Positions 5,837 to 8,493 of a DNA stretch of 8,493 nt are shown piece by piece (within the stretch, counting starts at the first letter, position 1; the number at the start of each line of letters is the position of its first letter). The notes beneath the pieces were generated by a model. The model was not told the DNA's origin. It worked only from the letters and a program-made list of their open reading frames with translations, and searched no databases. The DNA lies in assembly GCA_028687205.1 (NCBI GenBank), contig JAQUAP010000055.1, positions 1 to 8,493 on the forward strand, in the 5' to 3' direction. The translations under genes were made by a program, and so were the position numbers. The stretch comes from Candidatus Omnitrophota bacterium (GTDB lineage: Bacteria > Omnitrophota > Gorgyraeia > Gygaellales > Profunditerraquicolaceae).

Positions 5837-7168
5837 ATGGGTTTATCAGGATTAGATATTTATAAGCTATTGCCAAAGACAAATTGCCGTGAATGCGGTT
5901 TTGCCACCTGCCTGGCTTTTGCCATGCAATTAGCCAAGAAAGCCGTCGGCATTGATAAGTGTCCGTACTTGACCGCTGAGGTTAAGGAGAAATTAGAAGC
6001 CCAGGCCTTGCCGCCGATAAAATTAATCAGCGTCGGCTCAGGCGATAAGCGCCTGGAGATCGGCAATGAGACGGTAATGTTCAGGCATGAAGAAAAATTT
6101 TACCGGCCCACAGGGATTGGTTTTATTCTTGAGGATGCGCTTACGGACAGTGAAATTAAAACCAGGCTCGCAAAGATCAATCAGCTGAAATTTGAGCGCG
6201 TGGGCCAGAGCCTGGAAGTTAACCTGGTGGCTATCAGGCAGAATAAAACCAGCGCGCGGTTCATTGAGGTTGTTAAGCTCGTATCCGCCAGCACTCCTTT
6301 AGGGATTGTTTTAATGAGTAATGACCCGCAGGCCTTAAAAGGGGGATTAGAGATTTTAAAAGGTAAAAATCCGCTGCTTTATCACGCCACGCAAGAAAAT
6401 TTAAAAGCTGTCGCGCAATTAGCCAAAGAATATAAAGCGCCTTTAGTTGTTTATAGCCAGGACCTGGAGGGAGTTTGCGCGTTAACTACCGCGCTCGCCA
6501 GCCAGGGCGTAAGCGATTTAGTCATAGAAACCGGGAAGAAGCCTGTCTCCGAAAAAATCTGGGATTTAACGCAAAGTCGCAGGCTGGCCTTAAAAAAATC
6601 TGACCGCTCCCTCGGATATCCGTCTTTGACCCTCGTTGAGCAGGATGACCCTTATGAAGAAGCGCAGGAGGCAGCCAGTTATATTGCCAAGTATGCCGGG
6701 ATTGTTTTGATGAAGGGGATTGAGGCCTGGCAGGTTTTAGCGCTGTTGACTTTACGGCAGAATATATATACCGACCCGCAGAAGCCGCTCCAGATCGAGC
6801 CCAAGCTTTATCCGATAGGGCAGGTAAACGATAAATCGCCGGTATTAGTCACGACTAACTTTTCTCTTTCTTATTATACGGTCCTGGGCGAGGTGGAGGC
6901 AAGCAAAGTCCCGGCTTATATCGTCAGCGTAGATACCGAGGGTATGTCGGTATTGACTGCCTGGGCAGCGGAAAAATTTACTCCGCAGAAGATTAGCGAA
7001 TCCATAAATAAGTTCGGGGTAAAAGAAGCGGTTTCACATAAGCAGCTGGTTATCCCGGGGTATGTCGCGGTAATGAGCGGTGAGTTACAGGATGAATCGG
7101 GTCTTGAGATAATCGTCGGTCCGAAAGAGGCAGCTGGCATCCCGTCATTCTTGAAAAATTTACATTGA
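5837..7168 (+). CDS. acsC: Corrinoid iron-sulfur protein large (gamma) subunit, acetyl-CoA synthase/CO dehydrogenase complex
   Basis: AcsC (443 residues, the usual length) and AcsD form the corrinoid iron-sulfur protein that takes the methyl group from methyltetrahydrofolate and passes it to acetyl-CoA synthase in the Wood-Ljungdahl pathway. The N-terminal domain (about 1-60) binds one [4Fe-4S] cluster through C17, C20, C25 and C42 (NCRECGFATC, then DKCPY). A TIM-barrel domain covers about 90-325. The C-terminal domain (about 330-443), which holds cobalamin, has VLVTTNFSLSYYTVLGEVE, YIVSVDTEGMSVLTAWAAEKF, and the closing PGYVAVMSGELQDESG and IIVGPKEAAGIPSFL. A clear AAGGAG element lies about 10 bases before the ATG. 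The stop is TGA, and the next gene lies in the same frame. The archaeal counterpart is CdhE; the neighbouring activator points to the bacterial type. AcsD is not in the window. Confidence 0.96.
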   Translation: MGLSGLDIYKLLPKTNCRECGFATCLAFAMQLAKKAVGIDKCPYLTAEVKEKLEAQALPPIKLISVGSGDKRLEIGNETVMFRHEEKFYRPTGIGFILEDALTDSEIKTRLAKINQLKFERVGQSLEVNLVAIRQNKTSARFIEVVKLVSASTPLGIVLMSNDPQALKGGLEILKGKNPLLYHATQENLKAVAQLAKEYKAPLVVYSQDLEGVCALTTALASQGVSDLVIETGKKPVSEKIWDLTQSRRLALKKSDRSLGYPSLTLVEQDDPYEEAQEAASYIAKYAGIVLMKGIEAWQVLALLTLRQNIYTDPQKPLQIEPKLYPIGQVNDKSPVLVTTNFSLSYYTVLGEVEASKVPAYIVSVDTEGMSVLTAWAAEKFTPQKISESINKFGVKEAVSHKQLVIPGYVAVMSGELQDESGLEIIVGPKEAAGIPSFLKNLH

Positions 7169-7186
7169 GCGTCTGCCTTAAATACG

Positions 7187-8493
7187 CTGAATAAATTCAA
7201 AGTTACATTTTATCCGGATAACAAAACTGCGGAGGTGGCCAAGGACACAACTATCCTTTCGGCTGCTATTTCCTGCGGGGTGTATATAAAATCGGATTGC
7301 GGCGGAGACGGGGTCTGCGGCAGGTGTAAGGTTATCCTGAAAAAAGGGGAAGTTATAACCCAGCCCAGTGGCATAATCAGTACAGAGGAGAGAAAACGTA
7401 ATATATACCTGGCCTGCCTTACTACCGTGCACAGCGATTTAGAAATAGAGGTTCCGCCTGAATCAAAAATGGAATTGCATTCGGGCCTTAAGGGGCTTTA
7501 CTCGGCATCCGAAGAGATAGAATCTAAAGAAGCGGTTTTAAGCGATAAGCTATTCAAACATTCGCCGTTAGCCACAAAATTATACCTGGAATTACCCCGC
7601 CCGGATTTAAATGATTCCTTAAGCGACCTGGACCGCCTTTTCCGCGGTATCCGCAAGGCCCAGGAACTGCCGGTTATGCAGACGGGCCTAAGCAATATCA
7701 GGCAGCTGGGAGAATTGCTGCGTGATTCTGACTGGAAGGTCACGGTTACCCTGGGCAAGAGGAATGACACGGTAGAGATTGTCCTGGTCGAGCCGGGTAA
7801 TACCGCAAATAAAAATTTTGGCCTTTGTTTTGACATCGGCACCACGACTATCTCCGGGCAGTTAGTGGATTTAAATAGCAAAAAAATATTGGGCACCAAG
7901 GCTACTTATAATAAACAGGCCAGCTTCGGTTCGGATGTGATTACGCGCATTATCTACGCCCGCCAGGAAGAGGGGATGGAGAAATTACACGCGGCAGTAA
8001 CGCAGACAATGAACCAGATGATTAAAGAGCTGACGCTCGAACATAATGTGGATTTAAACGAGGTTACCTGCGTTGTTTGCACGGGAAACACGACGATGAT
8101 ACATTTATTGCTGCGGGTTGACCCTACTTATATCCGGCGCGAGCCGTATGTGCCAACGGCGAATTTCTTACCGGTCTTAAGGGCATCTGAGGCAGGGATA
8201 ATCATTAATCCGCGCGGGCTCCTCTCCTGCGTGCCGGGCGTATCCAGTTATGTCGGAGGAGATACGACCAGCGGCGTGCTTTCCAGCGGTTTATATAAGG
8301 AAAAGGAGTTAAGTATCCTGATTGATATCGGCACTAACGGCGAAATCGCCTTCGGAAATAAAGATTTCCTGGTTGCCTGCGCTGCTTCTGCCGGCCCGGC
8401 GTTTGAGGGAAGCGGGGTAAAGTGCGGTATGCGCGCCTCCAGCGGCGCTAGCCAGAAGGTAAAAATCAATCGTAAAGATTGTTCGCTTAGTTT
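7187..8493 (+). CDS. acsV: Corrinoid activation protein with [2Fe-2S] ferredoxin and ASKHA domains (RACo/AcsV type), 3' end outside window
   Basis: This protein uses ATP to drive reduction of inactive Co(II) to Co(I) in the corrinoid iron-sulfur protein, so its place after acsC fits. About 435 of the roughly 640 residues usual for the family are visible and the frame is open to the window end. Residues about 4-95 are a [2Fe-2S] ferredoxin domain with cluster ligands C38, C44, C47 (CGGDGVCGRC) and C77 (LAC). A linker and middle region follow. From about 210 comes the DUF4445/ASKHA ATPase: FDIGTTT at 215-221, VCTGNTTMIHLLL, YVGGDTTSG, LIDIGTNGEIAFG from 378. The start is uncertain: the frame contains no ATG, GTG or TTG between the acsC stop (7166-7168) and GTG 7235, which would cut the first strand. 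CTG at 7187 gives the family-like MNKFKVTFYP but has no good Shine-Dalgarno. A methyltransferase-activating homologue is the alternative. Confidence 0.9.
   Translation, partial: MNKFKVTFYPDNKTAEVAKDTTILSAAISCGVYIKSDCGGDGVCGRCKVILKKGEVITQPSGIISTEERKRNIYLACLTTVHSDLEIEVPPESKMELHSGLKGLYSASEEIESKEAVLSDKLFKHSPLATKLYLELPRPDLNDSLSDLDRLFRGIRKAQELPVMQTGLSNIRQLGELLRDSDWKVTVTLGKRNDTVEIVLVEPGNTANKNFGLCFDIGTTTISGQLVDLNSKKILGTKATYNKQASFGSDVITRIIYARQEEGMEKLHAAVTQTMNQMIKELTLEHNVDLNEVTCVVCTGNTTMIHLLLRVDPTYIRREPYVPTANFLPVLRASEAGIIINPRGLLSCVPGVSSYVGGDTTSGVLSSGLYKEKELSILIDIGTNGEIAFGNKDFLVACAASAGPAFEGSGVKCGMRASSGASQKVKINRKDCSLS

Noticed and set aside
3440..7168. Window-wide reassignment of TGA to Trp or Gly (codes 4 or 25)
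   Set aside because: TGA ends the deacetylase and larB genes inside ATGA overlaps and ends acsC at its normal length; Trp is TGG in 11 other places.
7498..7899. Minus-strand open frame of 133 codons within the activator gene, and other minus-strand frames of 68-123 codons
   Set aside because: They lie opposite strongly conserved genes, have no recognisable domains or Shine-Dalgarno sites, and are shadows of the + strand reading frames.

Overview
This window is a gene-dense piece of a bacterial chromosome with every recognisable gene on the + strand. Eleven genes follow one another with gaps of 17 bases or less, or with overlaps of 1, 4 and 8 bases. I see no RNA gene, CRISPR array, insertion sequence or clear terminator. 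The gene mix suggests an anaerobe with the Wood-Ljungdahl (reductive acetyl-CoA) pathway. The style (GatB, CtpA, divergent polysaccharide deacetylase, TsaD, bactofilin, then acs genes) would fit an uncultured phylum such as Omnitrophota, but that placement is an inference from gene content only.

Left part (1-3430), housekeeping and envelope: the C-terminal end of gatB (tRNA amidation), a secreted C-terminal processing protease (ctpA), a membrane-anchored divergent polysaccharide deacetylase, and tsaD (tRNA t6A synthesis). These four overlap one another and look translationally coupled.

Middle part (3440-4738), membrane and cytoskeleton: a small MgtC/SapB family membrane protein whose frame is interrupted by one TGA exactly where the family has Trp; a bactofilin with an excisionase-like helix-turn-helix fused to its C-terminus; and a second protein carrying the same kind of helix-turn-helix followed by a single C-terminal membrane helix. 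The last two look like a module linking DNA, a bactofilin polymer and the membrane, and are the most unusual part of the window.

Right part (4756-8493), cofactor and C1 metabolism: larB (first enzyme of the nickel-pincer nucleotide pathway), a minimal FmdE-like protein coupled to it by an ATGA overlap, acsC (large subunit of the corrinoid iron-sulfur protein) and the ATP-dependent corrinoid activator (AcsV/RACo type), cut by the window end. AcsC carries the methyl group on cobalamin; the activator re-reduces the cobalt when it oxidises. The activator has no ATG, GTG or TTG at its expected N-terminus; a CTG at 7187 fits best.

TGA is used as an ordinary stop at three other gene ends here, and TGG encodes Trp 11 times, so a general change of the genetic code is not supported.
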